This document shows positions 9,604-19,300 of a stretch of 64,000 nt of DNA, piece after piece. This DNA is from Candidatus Accumulibacter proximus (GTDB lineage: Bacteria > Pseudomonadota > Gammaproteobacteria > Burkholderiales > Rhodocyclaceae). A program made the translations under genes and the position numbers. The notes under the pieces are model-generated. The model saw nothing but the letters and a program-made list of their open reading frames with translations, was not told where the DNA came from and made no database searches. The stretch covers positions 62,001 through 126,000 of the forward strand of contig JADJMH010000006.1 in the NCBI GenBank assembly GCA_016709675.1, given 5' to 3'. The number at the start of each line of letters is the position of its first letter. The first letter of the stretch is position 1.

Positions 9604-9614
9604 ATGACCCCTGA
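9453..9614 (+). CDS. Possible small protein upstream of eboA (53 residues)
   Basis: From GTG at 9453 the frame reads VGNGPLFITTASELLASG and goes on to VVDHVFAAAVLTNGSWKG, ending at TGA 9612-9614, which overlaps the eboA start at 9604. Third codon positions are mostly G or C, as in the neighbouring genes, unlike the competing frame from 9377. The product is not recognised. It could be a small translationally coupled gene or a remnant of a longer one; an in-frame stop lies shortly upstream of the GTG. Confidence 0.3.
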   Translation: MGNGPLFITTASELLASGPVSAALAKQLVVDHVFAAAVLTNGSWKGGRRWHDP

Positions 9615-10463
9615 GGCAGCGTTGCAGCATTGGCTGGATCAGCGTCTCGACGCGGCAGGTGCCGAATGGTTGCGCGAATCCGTGGTGACCCTGCAGGGCG
9701 GGGGCACGGAACGCGACCTGTTCCGCTGCGTCAGCCTGGCTTCCCGCAAGCTGGAAAGGCGCCTCTGGCGCTTGATGCGACGGCGCTGGCCGTTGCCGAG
9801 AAGGCGCGGCCCGGCTGGGATCCGGCGCCATGGACAGTCGACCAGGCCGCACGCATCCGCTTGCTGCTCGCGGCAGCGACCGACAGCGATACCTTTGTGC
9901 GCCGCCTTGACCAACTTTGCGCGACAGCGGATCTGGACGAACTGGTGGCGTTCTACTGCGGCTTGCCGGTCTACCCGGATCCGCCTCGCCATCGCCTGCG
10001 TGCGGCCGAAGGCCTGCGCACCAATATGAAGGTGGTGTTCGAGGCGGTCGCACACCGCAATCCCTATCCTGCCGAGCAGCTGCCGGAAGATGCCTGGAAC
10101 CAGATGGTGCTGAAGGCGCTCTTCGTCGGGAGCACTCTTGCCCCGATCGTCGGTCTGGACAGGCGGGCCAATGTCACCCTGGCGCGCATGCTCGGCGACT
10201 ACGCACATGAACGCTGGTCTGCCGGCCGGCAGGTGAGCCCGGAGCTGTGGCGGTGCGTTGGCCCATTCGCGTCGGGTCCGTTGCTCGTGGACCTTGGACG
10301 GGTGCTGGAGACGGGCACACTGCCCGAGCGCGCCGCTGCGGTGCTCGCCTTGCGCAGCGCCTCCGATCCCGAAGCCCACCAGCTCCTCGATCGCCATGCC
10401 GCATTGCGTGACGCCGTGGCGGCTCGCGGCATCGACTGGAAATCCGCACTCGAGTTCAACTGA
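9604..10463 (+). pseudogene. eboA: EboA-domain protein, frameshifted
   Basis: The start MTPEAALQHWLDQRLD at 9604 has a GGGAGGCG ribosome binding site. The first 53 or so residues (to SRKLERR) are in one frame and the remainder, from APLALDATALAVAEKARPGW to WKSALEFN, is in the next, so about one base is missing near 9755-9770. The repaired protein is about 286 residues, alpha-helical and HEAT-like, as expected for EboA. EboA proteins belong to the ebo cluster, which in cyanobacteria and other bacteria is linked to export or handling of a metabolite precursor to the periplasm. The assignment rests on its position 17 bases before the TatD-like EboB, on the length and on the sequence pattern. It is probably functional in the living cell if the shift is a sequencing error. 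Confidence 0.6.
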
Positions 10464-10480
10464 CCCAAGGGAGAAGAGCG

Positions 10481-11407
10481 ATGCGATTCATCGACCCGCA
10501 TATCCACATGGCGGCACGCACCACGGACGACTACGAACGTATGGTTGCGGCCGGCATCGTCGCTGTCATCGAACCCGCCTTCTGGCTCGGGCAGCCGCGC
10601 ACCAGCGTCGGTAGCTACATCGACTATTTGTCGAGCATCGTCGGATGGGAGCGTTTCCGCGCCTCGCAGTTCGGCATCCGTCACTACTGCACCATCGGCT
10701 TGAACAGCAAGGAGGCCAACAACGAGGCCCTCGCCGAACAGGTGATGGATATCCTGCCGCGCTACCTGGCCAAGGAGGGCGTGGTTGCCGTCGGCGAGAT
10801 CGGCTACGACGACCAGACGGCGATCGAGGACAAGTACTACCGTGCCCAGCTTGCACTCGCCCGCGAGTTCGACATGCTCGTGATGGTGCACACGCCGCAC
10901 CGGGACAAGAAGTCCGGCACGATTCGCAGCATGGACGTGGCGCTAGAGATGGGCATGGCTCCTGGGCGGGTGATCATCGACCACAACAACGAGGAGACCG
11001 TGCGCGACGTGCTCGACCGAGGCTTCTGGGCCGGTTTCACGATCTATCCCAATACCAAGATGGGCAACGAACGGATGGTCGAGATCGTTCGCCAGTACGG
11101 ATCCGAGCGCATCTTCGTTGACTCGAGTGCTGACTGGGGTGTCTCTGATCCGTTGGCGGTGCCGAAGACCGCGCGGCTCATGCTCGAGCGCGGCATCCCG
11201 CAGACGGACGTGGAGGCGACGTGCTACGGCAACGCGCTCGCCGCCTACGGGCAGAGCGGCCAGATGCTCGAGTCGCACTGGCTGGAGCCCGCGCCCGTAG
11301 ACCAGCGCACCCTGTTCGAGGGCAACTCGGTGTTGCGCGGTCAGTCGCCGCGCGTCGGCGCCTTGCCCGAGATACCCGACCGTGTCGAAACGATGGTCTT
11401 CAAATAG
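10481..11407 (+). CDS. eboB: TatD-like metal-dependent hydrolase, EboB type
   Basis: This is a 308-residue TIM-barrel amidohydrolase-fold protein. The N-terminal FIDPHIHMAART carries the HxH metal motif (residues about 7-9); further ligands are plausible in GEIGYDD (about 107), VHTPHRD (about 132), IDHNN (about 167) and the late Asp in FVDSSADWG (about 212). It is far from housekeeping TatD DNases and matches the TatD-like member of the ebo cluster. It follows eboA by 17 bases with GGGAGAAGAG as ribosome binding site. Other ebo genes (UbiA-type EboC, dehydroquinate-synthase-like EboD, EboE, EboF) are not next to it; citrate synthase follows in the opposite direction. The substrate is unknown. 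Confidence 0.65.
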   Translation: MRFIDPHIHMAARTTDDYERMVAAGIVAVIEPAFWLGQPRTSVGSYIDYLSSIVGWERFRASQFGIRHYCTIGLNSKEANNEALAEQVMDILPRYLAKEGVVAVGEIGYDDQTAIEDKYYRAQLALAREFDMLVMVHTPHRDKKSGTIRSMDVALEMGMAPGRVIIDHNNEETVRDVLDRGFWAGFTIYPNTKMGNERMVEIVRQYGSERIFVDSSADWGVSDPLAVPKTARLMLERGIPQTDVEATCYGNALAAYGQSGQMLESHWLEPAPVDQRTLFEGNSVLRGQSPRVGALPEIPDRVETMVFK

Positions 11408-11550
11408 GGGGTCGTCGCTGCCTGCGAGTGGGGTCTCGGTGAGGTCTTGCCTTGGTGGGCGCAGCGATTGCCCGACTGGCCGCCTGCTGCCCGGACCGCT
11501 CGCTGACCAGGCCGCTCCTGCTTTGTCGGACCATGCGGCATTGACGTTCG

Positions 11551-12855
11551 TCAGGCTGCTCCGATATTCGACAACGCCGTCAGGTGACGCCTGCTCACCC
11601 CGGTGTATAGCTGGCGCGGGCGGGCGATCTTGAATTCGGTATCGTCCAGCATTTCTTCCCAGTGCGCCATCCAGCCAGGCGTGCGGGCGAGGGCGAGGGT
11701 GCAGGCGAACATCGCGGGCGGAATGCCGAGTGCCTTCTGCAGGATGCCGGAATAGAAGTCGACGTTCGGATAGAGTTTGTGCTCGATGAAATAGGGATCT
11801 TCGAGCGCAATTTTTTCAAGTGCCCTGGCCACCTTGAACAGGCGATGATCCTCCATCCCGAGTTCGGGCAGGACCTCGTCGCATGCTTCGCGCAGCAGCT
11901 TTGCCCGGGGATCGAAGCTACCGTACACTGAGTGGCCGAAGCCCGCCAGCCGGAAGCTATCGCTCTCGTCTCTGGCGCGGGCAACGAACTGCGCGACGCA
12001 CGAGACGTCGCCGATTTCGGCTAGCTGCGCCAGGCAGGCCTCGCTGGCCCCGCCATGCGCCGGGCCGGAGAGGCTGGCGATGGCGGCGGAAACGCAAGCG
12101 AACGGGTTGGCGCCCGATGAACCCGCCATGCGCACGGTCGACGTCGAGGCATCCTGCCCGTATTCGGCGTGCACCATGAGCAGCCTGTCCAGCGCGTGCA
12201 CGAGGACCGGGTTGGGTCGGAAGGCTTCGCGGGGGGTGGCGAACATCATGTACAGAAAGTTGGCGGCGTAACCGAGATCGGGGCGCGGCCTCATGAACGG
12301 CTCGCCGATCGAGTACTTGTAGGCCATGGCGACGATCGTCGGCATCCTGGCCACAATGCGATGGAAGCTAAGGTTACGTTGCTCGGCATCTGAGAAATCA
12401 GCTGCTTCATGATGGAAGGCCGACAAGGCGCCAACCACCCCAACCATGACCGACATCGGGCGGGCATCCCGCCGGAAGCCCTCGTAAAACTTGACCATCT
12501 GCTCGTGCACCGGTGCGTTCCTGCTGATCGCAGCGTCAAACGCCTGCTTCTGCCAAGCGTCTGGTAGCTCGCCATTCCTCAGCAGATAGGCGACCTCGAT
12601 AAAGTCGCAATGCCTGGCAAGTTGCTCGACCGGATAGCCGCGGTACAGAAGCTCACCCTGTGCGCCATCAATGAAGGTGATTTTCGACTTGCAGCTCGCC
12701 GTCGACTCGAAGCCCGAGTCGTAAGCGAAGCACCCGGTTCTCGCGCCGAGCGTACGAATATCGAGACAATCCCGGCCGTGCGTTGGCATGATGACCGGGA
12801 AATGCATTGGAGCCTCCCCGGGGACAGTCAAGGTGGCTTTGCGATTGGTGACCAT
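11551..12855 (-). CDS. Citrate synthase, diverged copy
   Basis: This 434-residue type II citrate synthase condenses oxaloacetate and acetyl-CoA. The catalytic set is present: His in SGPAHGGASEA, His in AGFGHSVYG, Arg in FDPRAK and Asp in PNVDFYSG. The start is taken at 12855 (MVTNRKATLTVPGE), because a GGAGCGAAACC site precedes it; an upstream Met at 12945 has no such site. Two changes stand out: the usual GFGHRVYK loop reads GFGHSVYG, and the TSLWGP-like segment reads SLSGPAHGG. These suggest a second, specialised copy rather than the main gltA, or a related 2-methylcitrate-type enzyme. It is a lone gene facing away from the glnD operon. Confidence 0.82.
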   Translation of the reverse strand: MVTNRKATLTVPGEAPMHFPVIMPTHGRDCLDIRTLGARTGCFAYDSGFESTASCKSKITFIDGAQGELLYRGYPVEQLARHCDFIEVAYLLRNGELPDAWQKQAFDAAISRNAPVHEQMVKFYEGFRRDARPMSVMVGVVGALSAFHHEAADFSDAEQRNLSFHRIVARMPTIVAMAYKYSIGEPFMRPRPDLGYAANFLYMMFATPREAFRPNPVLVHALDRLLMVHAEYGQDASTSTVRMAGSSGANPFACVSAAIASLSGPAHGGASEACLAQLAEIGDVSCVAQFVARARDESDSFRLAGFGHSVYGSFDPRAKLLREACDEVLPELGMEDHRLFKVARALEKIALEDPYFIEHKLYPNVDFYSGILQKALGIPPAMFACTLALARTPGWMAHWEEMLDDTEFKIARPRQLYTGVSRRHLTALSNIGAA

Positions 12856-13305
12856 GGTTTCGCTCCTCTCCAGATGCTGTGACTGCAGTATGGCTCTCTT
12901 CAACTTTGAAGATGCGCAGCCTCCCTCCGCCTTCGGCCTGCGCATTATCCCATGTTATTGGCATGGTGATCGCCGCCCCCTTTTGGGGCTTGGCGCCAGC
13001 TTGGCGCACCGGCCTTGTGCCCATCGCTGATCCGGGATCCGTCTTTCTGCCCGGTTCGCGGCTGCATTCGGCGCCTGCTGCAAGCGGCAGCGCTTTCCTG
13101 CAAGGGCTCGGCCGCAGGCGGTCAAGGCGTGCTCTGCCTCAATCCAAGCAAAACACATACCAGGTGGGAACCAGCCTTGCACGAATCTTGCTTGATCCGG
13201 GCGAAGCCTGTTCGATCAGGCGCCAGGCGGCACTGCACGGTCCGGCCTGAGAGAGTAGCCTGACCCGCATTTGCGGGCCTTGTTGATTGATAAGCGGAGT
13301 ACGAG
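12856..13305. other. Intergenic region between divergent citrate synthase and glnD operon
   Basis: These 450 bases lie between two divergent units and must contain both promoters. A weak hairpin (CCCGCA paired with TGCGGG, 13264-13277) lies just before the glnD operon start. Short open frames here show no recognisable protein. No riboswitch class was recognised. Confidence 0.4.
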
Positions 13306-13638
13306 ATGAAACTACCGATGGTGCTTCCCTGGCTTGCCCACAGGGCCGGTGTAAGTGACAGTCGCGCCGAAGAGTTGTGGCAGATAGCGATTCGTCAGGC
13401 CGAGTTGATGACCGGCGAGCGAGGCAACTCCTGTTACTGGGGCGCGGCGCTACAGATCCTGCTCGATCTGCTCGAACAGGAGTGCTTGACGACCTACCCT
13501 CTGTTTGCCTGGCCCTGGCTGCTGATGCGAGGCAGCGTCCGGCACTGGTCCTGGCTAGCCAGGCGTTGGCTGGCGCCGCCAGCCTTGATGCCCCTCCTGC
13601 ACGCCTATCGAATGGCGCCATCCGGCGGGCGGCGATGA
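13306..13638 (+). CDS. Hypothetical protein coupled to glnD
   Basis: This is a 110-residue protein starting MKLPMVLPWLAHRAGVSD, with a GCGGAG site before the ATG. It contains HRAGVSDSRAEELWQIAIRQ, GNSCYWGAALQILLDLLEQE and a tryptophan-rich second half (FAWPWLLMRGSVRHWSWLAR). The stop overlaps the glnD start by ATGA at 13635-13638, so the two are translated together. The first half is helical; no signal peptide is clear. It does not match a family I know. Confidence 0.6.
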   Translation: MKLPMVLPWLAHRAGVSDSRAEELWQIAIRQAELMTGERGNSCYWGAALQILLDLLEQECLTTYPLFAWPWLLMRGSVRHWSWLARRWLAPPALMPLLHAYRMAPSGGRR

Positions 13639-16235
13639 AGACAGAGATCGTCGCGCGCCAGGCCCTGATCGAGCCCTTGAAGACCCGCCTGCAGGCGGGT
13701 CATCGGGTAATCCGCGAGCAGTATCTCGCCGAGCGTGATGCCGCGCGACTGCTGCACCAACGCTGCCGCTTGATCGATGAAGTCCTCTGCGAACTCTGGC
13801 ACGAGCTGGCCATGCCGCCTTCGCTCGCGCTGATTGCCGTCGGTGGCTACGGCCGAGGCGAGCTCTACCCGGCGTCCGACGTCGACCTGCTGATCTTGCT
13901 GCCGGAGCAGGCCGACAGCTTGCTGACCGCGCGACTCGAGCAACTGGTCTGCCTGTTCTGGGACATCGGCCTCGAAATCGGCCACAGCGTGCGCACCATC
14001 GAGCAGTGTCTGGAGGAAGCTGCCGGCGACATCACGGTTCAGACAGCGATGATCGAATCCCGCCTGCTGACTGGCAGTGCCAGGCTCTTTGCAGGCTTCT
14101 CGTCGATGATCAAGGGCAGTCTGGACGCGGGCGTTTTTTTTCAGACCAAGCGGGTGGAGCAGGAAGACCGTCATCAGCGCTTCAGCGACACACCCTACAG
14201 CCTGGAAGCGAACTGCAAGGACGGGCCCGGGGGGCTGCGCGATCTGCAGCTCATCCTGTGGATCGCCCAGGCAGCGGGCTACGGCAAGTGCTGGAAGGAT
14301 CTCCAGCAACGCGGCTTCATCACCGACGAGGAGGAGCGAGTCCTCGAAAGCTGCGAGGCTTTCCTGCGTCTGCTGCGTACGCAGCTCCACCTGCATGCCG
14401 GGCGCCGGGAAGATCGCCTGCTCTTCGAACACCAGACGGCGCTCGCCGAGCAACTCGGTTTTGCCGCCACGGCCACGCGCCGTTCCAGCGAGCAACTGAT
14501 GCAGCAATACTACCGGACAGCCAAGACCGTCACCCAGATCACCGCCATCCTGCTGCAGAACATTGGCGCGGCGCTGTTTCCACCCCCGGATGAGCCGCCG
14601 CAGCCAATCAACGAGCGCTTCCAGAATGTGCACGAGTTTCTCGACGTGACCGATGAGGAGGTGTTCAACGCAAGACCGGCGGCCATTCTCGAGGCCTTCC
14701 TGCTGCTCCAGGAACATGCCGAACTCAAGGGGATGACTGCGCGCGCTCAACGCGCCCTGTGGCGCGCGCGCCAGCTGATCGACGACGACTTTCGCCGCGA
14801 TCCGGAGAACCGCACACGCTTCCTGGCCATTTTCAAGCAGGAGCATCGGCTGCTGCAGGTCTTCCGGCGGATGAACCAGTGCGGCGTTCTCGGTCGTTAT
14901 CTGCCCGGCTTCGGACGCATTGTTGGCCAAATGCAGCACGATCTGTTCCACGTCTATACCGTCGATCAGCACATCCTGCAGGTGGTGCGCAACCTGCGCC
15001 GCTTCGCGATGGCGGAGTTTGCGCACGAGTACCCGTTCTGCAGTCGCCTGATCAGCGATTTCGGCGACCCCTGGATTCTTTATATTGCGGCCCTGTTTCA
15101 CGATATCGCGAAGGGGCGTGGCGGTGATCACTCCGAGCTCGGCGCGATCGATGCACAGGCGTTTTGTGCACATCACGGGGTAGGCGACGAAGACAGCGAA
15201 CTGATCATCTGGCTGGTTCGCCAGCATCTCCTGATGTCCCGCGTGGCGCAGAAGCAGGACCTTTCCGACCCTGCCGTGGTGGGCGATTTCGCCCGCTTGG
15301 TCGGCGACGAACGTCACCTGATCGCGCTCTATCTGCTGACCGTTGCCGACATCCGCGGCACCAGCCCGAAGGTCTGGAATACCTGGAAGGGGCAGTTGCT
15401 CGAACAACTGTTCAGGGCGACCCGTCGCTGCCTGCTGTCGAGCGACGCGACGCTGATGACCGGCGGCGCCATCGCGCAGAGACAGCGGGAAGCGGAGCGC
15501 CTGATGCGCTATTTCGCGCTTCCGGAAGCCGCACACGAAGCCTTGTGGGAGCGGCTCGATACGGTGTATTTCCTGCGTCAATCAGCCGAGGAAATCGCCT
15601 GGCACGCGCGCGCGCTGCACGATCGCATCGACACCGACCAACCGGTGGTCAGGGCCCGACTCAATCCGCTCGGCGAGGGCCTGGAAGTGATGGTCTACAC
15701 GCACGATGAGGCGGACCTCTTTCTGCGCATGGTCGGATTTTTCAGCCGTGCCGGTTACAGCATCGTGGACGCCAGGATCCACACCACGCTTCACGGCTAC
15801 GCCCTTGACACCTTCATGCTGCTTGACGTCAGTGGTCGTGACGGCGACCGCGAAATGATCAGCTACGTCGAGTACGAACTTGGCGATCGACTGGCGCACC
15901 AGGCAGCTCCCGACGAGCCCGCAAACGGGCGTATTTCGCGGCAGGTGAGGCACTTCCCGATTCAACCGCTGGTCAGTATCCAGCCGCTGGTCAGTCTCGA
16001 AGCCGACGAGACCGGCAAGTTGTTTGTGCTGACAGTCGTCGCCGCGGATCGCCCGGGCCTACTCTTCGTCGTCGCGAGAGAACTGGCCCGGCATGGCGCC
16101 AGTCTGCATACAGCGAAGATTGCGACGCTGGGAGAGCGGGTCGAAGACACTTTCCTGATCAGCGGCGGGCATCTCGATGAAAGTACCAACCGTGTCAGGC
16201 TGGAAACCGACTTGCTGAAGCAATTGCAGCTCTGA
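13635..16235 (+). CDS. glnD: Bifunctional PII uridylyltransferase / uridylyl-removing enzyme
   Basis: GlnD adds UMP to PII signal proteins when glutamine is low and removes it when glutamine is high, which sets glutamine synthetase activity and nitrogen gene expression. The 866-residue length is normal. The N-terminal nucleotidyltransferase site reads GGYGRGELYPASDVDLL (about residues 69-86), the central HD domain has HDIAKGRGGDHSELG (about 488), and two C-terminal ACT domains begin around residues 682 and 795 (the second as LTVVAADRPGLLF). The ATG at 13635 overlaps the stop of the small upstream gene. A long opposite-strand frame (13605-15581) is a shadow. Confidence 0.97.
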   Translation: MKTEIVARQALIEPLKTRLQAGHRVIREQYLAERDAARLLHQRCRLIDEVLCELWHELAMPPSLALIAVGGYGRGELYPASDVDLLILLPEQADSLLTARLEQLVCLFWDIGLEIGHSVRTIEQCLEEAAGDITVQTAMIESRLLTGSARLFAGFSSMIKGSLDAGVFFQTKRVEQEDRHQRFSDTPYSLEANCKDGPGGLRDLQLILWIAQAAGYGKCWKDLQQRGFITDEEERVLESCEAFLRLLRTQLHLHAGRREDRLLFEHQTALAEQLGFAATATRRSSEQLMQQYYRTAKTVTQITAILLQNIGAALFPPPDEPPQPINERFQNVHEFLDVTDEEVFNARPAAILEAFLLLQEHAELKGMTARAQRALWRARQLIDDDFRRDPENRTRFLAIFKQEHRLLQVFRRMNQCGVLGRYLPGFGRIVGQMQHDLFHVYTVDQHILQVVRNLRRFAMAEFAHEYPFCSRLISDFGDPWILYIAALFHDIAKGRGGDHSELGAIDAQAFCAHHGVGDEDSELIIWLVRQHLLMSRVAQKQDLSDPAVVGDFARLVGDERHLIALYLLTVADIRGTSPKVWNTWKGQLLEQLFRATRRCLLSSDATLMTGGAIAQRQREAERLMRYFALPEAAHEALWERLDTVYFLRQSAEEIAWHARALHDRIDTDQPVVRARLNPLGEGLEVMVYTHDEADLFLRMVGFFSRAGYSIVDARIHTTLHGYALDTFMLLDVSGRDGDREMISYVEYELGDRLAHQAAPDEPANGRISRQVRHFPIQPLVSIQPLVSLEADETGKLFVLTVVAADRPGLLFVVARELARHGASLHTAKIATLGERVEDTFLISGGHLDESTNRVRLETDLLKQLQL

Positions 16236-16354
16236 GTCGTCGGGTATGTGCACCATCATTGTGCATTGATCGCTGCAATTTCGGCTTGACGACGGCTTTT
16301 CCCTGGGCCGATTCTTGCTTCCATCAACTGTGATCTTTTGCTCCGGAGCTGACC

Positions 16355-19300
16355 GTGTCCATTCATGTTGCCCTCAATCATCGTACACACTACCGTTACG
16401 ACCGTCTGATCAACCTTTCGCCACAGGTTGTCCGCCTGCGGCCGGCACCGCATTCGCGCACGCCTATCCTCAGCTACTCGCTGAAGGTCACCCCGGCGCA
16501 ACATTTCATCAACTGGCAACAGGACCCGCAGGCGAACTATCTGGCGCGCCTGGTATTTCCGGAGAAGACGCGCGAGTTCTGTGTTGAAGTCGATCTGGTG
16601 GTCAGCATGTCGGTGATCAACCCGTTCGACTTCTTTCCCGAGCCCTATGCGACGACTTTCCCTTTCCAGTACGAGGCCTGGCAACAGGAAGAGCTCGAAC
16701 CCTACCTGCACCGCCTGCCGCTGACGCCCCTCCTGCGAGGTTTCCTGGATACGGTGCCCTCTGCACCCCGGGCCAGCGTCGACTTTCTGGTCGACCTGAA
16801 TCAGCAGGTACAACGTGCGGTCGGCTATGTCATCCGGCTTGAGCCTGGCGTCCAGACGCCTGAGGAGACCCTCGAACTTGCGCGTGGCTCATGCCGTGAT
16901 TCGGCCTGGCTGCTGGTGCAGGTGCTGCGTCACCTGGGGCTGGCCGCACGCTTCGTTTCCGGCTACCTGATCCAGTTGGTACCCGATGTGAAGTCGCTCG
17001 ACGGCCCTTCCGGCACCGACCATGACTTCACCGACCTGCACGCCTGGTGCGAGGTATACCTGCCGGGAGCCGGCTGGATCGGCCTCGACCCGACCTCGGG
17101 CCTGTTCGCCGGCGAGGGGCACATCCCGCTGGCGTGCTCGCCACAACCGTCTTCGGCGGCACCGATCACGGGCTTTACCGAGGCTTGCGAGTGCGAATTC
17201 GAGCACCACATGAAGATCGAACGCGTCTGGGAGGCGCCACGGGTGACCCGGCCGTACAGCGAAGAGCAGTGGTCGGCAATCGAGACGCTCGGCCATCAGA
17301 TCGATGCCGATCTGACCGCTGGCGACGTTCGTCTGACGATGGGCGGGGAACCCACCTTTGTCTCGATCGACGACCATGACGGTGCCGAATGGAACATCGA
17401 TGCGCTCGGGCCGACCAAGCGCATGCGGGCAGCGCAAGTCTTTCACCGCCTGCGTGAGAAGTACGCGCCGCATGGGTTGCAGCACTTTGGCCAGGGCAAG
17501 TGGTATCCCGGCGAACAGCTACCGCGCTGGTCACTGAACTGCTACTGGCGGCGCGATGGCCAGCCGGTGTGGAACAATCCCGCGCTGTATGCCGATGAAA
17601 CCCGCGACTACGGCGCCGATGAGGTTCTCGCCGGGCGCTTCCTGCGCCAGCTCGCCGAGCGGCTGGCGGTCAACCCGAAGCATGTTTTTCCGGCCTGCGA
17701 GGATGTTTTCTACTACCTCTGGCGTGAGCACCGTCTGCCGGTCAACGTCGATCCCTTTCGTTCCCGTCTCGATGACCCGCTTGAACGGGAGCGTCTGGCA
17801 AAGGTCTTTCGCCAGGGACTTGACAAGGTGGTCGGCCATGTCCTGCCGCTGAAGCGTGATCCCCAGGCTGGTTGGCAGAGCGGCCAGTGGTTCCTGCGCA
17901 GCGGTCGCTGCTACCTGGTGCCGGGCGATTCGCCGATCGGTTACCGCTTGCCGCTCGACTCACAGCCCTGGGTGGCCAAGGAGGACTATCCTTACATCCA
18001 CTCACCCGATCCGACGCAGGCCTTCCCGCCGCTGCGTCCGCATGCCGAGATCCGGGCGCAGGCGGTCGTCAGCCACAGCGAGAGCCTGGCTGCCGAGCAG
18101 GCCGCGGTCACCGGCGAGCACTTCGCCGAGCGCGCGCTCGAACGACTGTCGGACGCGTTGACCCACGCCGGCGACGAAGGTGGCGGGTCACGCCTGCCGG
18201 CGACGACACCGGCGGCAGCGGTGACGCGTACGTCTGTCTCGGCGCAAGCCCGCAACGGCGTCCTGTACATCTTCATGCCGCCGACCGAAACGCTCGACGA
18301 CTATCTCGAACTGGTGGCAGCCGTCGAAGCGACGGCCGAGGCGCTCGCCTCGCCGATCATTGTCGAGGGCTACGAGCCGCCGTCCGATCCACGGCTGACC
18401 AACTTCCGTGTCACGCCCGACCCGGGGGTGATCGAAGTCAACATCCAGCCGTCGGCCACCTGGGATGAACTGGTGGAAAGGACGACGCACCTCTATGAGG
18501 CGGCGCACCTGTCACGCTTGTGCACCGAGAAGTTCATGCTCGACGGCCGCCATACCGGCACCGGCGGCGGCAACCATTTCGTTTTCGGTGGTGCCACTGC
18601 CCTCGACTCGCCATTCCTGCGTCGCCCTGACCTGTTGCGCAGCCTGATCAGTTACTGGCACAACCACCCGTCGCTGTCGTATCTTTTTTCGGGCCTGTTC
18701 ATTGGCCCGACCAGTCAGTCGCCGCGCGTCGATGAGGCACGCAATGATTCGGTGTATGAACTCGAGATCGCCTTCAGCCAGTTCCCGCCGCCGGCTGGCG
18801 ACGGCACTGAGTGCGTCGCGCCCTGGATCATCGACCGCGTGCTGCGCAATCTGCTGATCGACTCGACGGGCAATACGCACCGCGCGGAGTTCTGCATCGA
18901 CAAGCTCTACTCACCCGACGGCCCCACCGGCCGCCTCGGACTGCTCGAGATGCGCGCTTTTGAAATGCCGCCGCATGCCCGCATGTCGTTGGCCCAGCAA
19001 CTCCTGCTGCGGGCGTTGATCGCGCGCTTCTGGCACACGCCGTACGCGCCGGAGCGGCTGGTCCGCTGGGGGACCGAGCTGCACGACCGTTTCATGCTGC
19101 CGCACTTCGTGCAGCAGGACTTCGACGACGTCATCAGCGAGATGCGCGGCGCCGGCTATCCGCTCGAAAGCCTGTGGTTTGCGCCGCATTTCGAGTTCCG
19201 CTTCCCGGTGCACGGCAGCATTTCGGCACAGGGCATCGAACTGGAGTTGCGGCATGCGCTCGAACCATGGCATGTGATGGGCGAGGAGGGGGCGATCGGG

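Noticed and set aside
9377..9607. 76-residue plus-strand frame before eboA
   Set aside because: Third-position composition is poorer than in the overlapping frame from GTG 9453, and it has no recognisable sequence.
13605..15581. 658-codon minus-strand frame opposite glnD
   Set aside because: It is a shadow of glnD, which has all family motifs.
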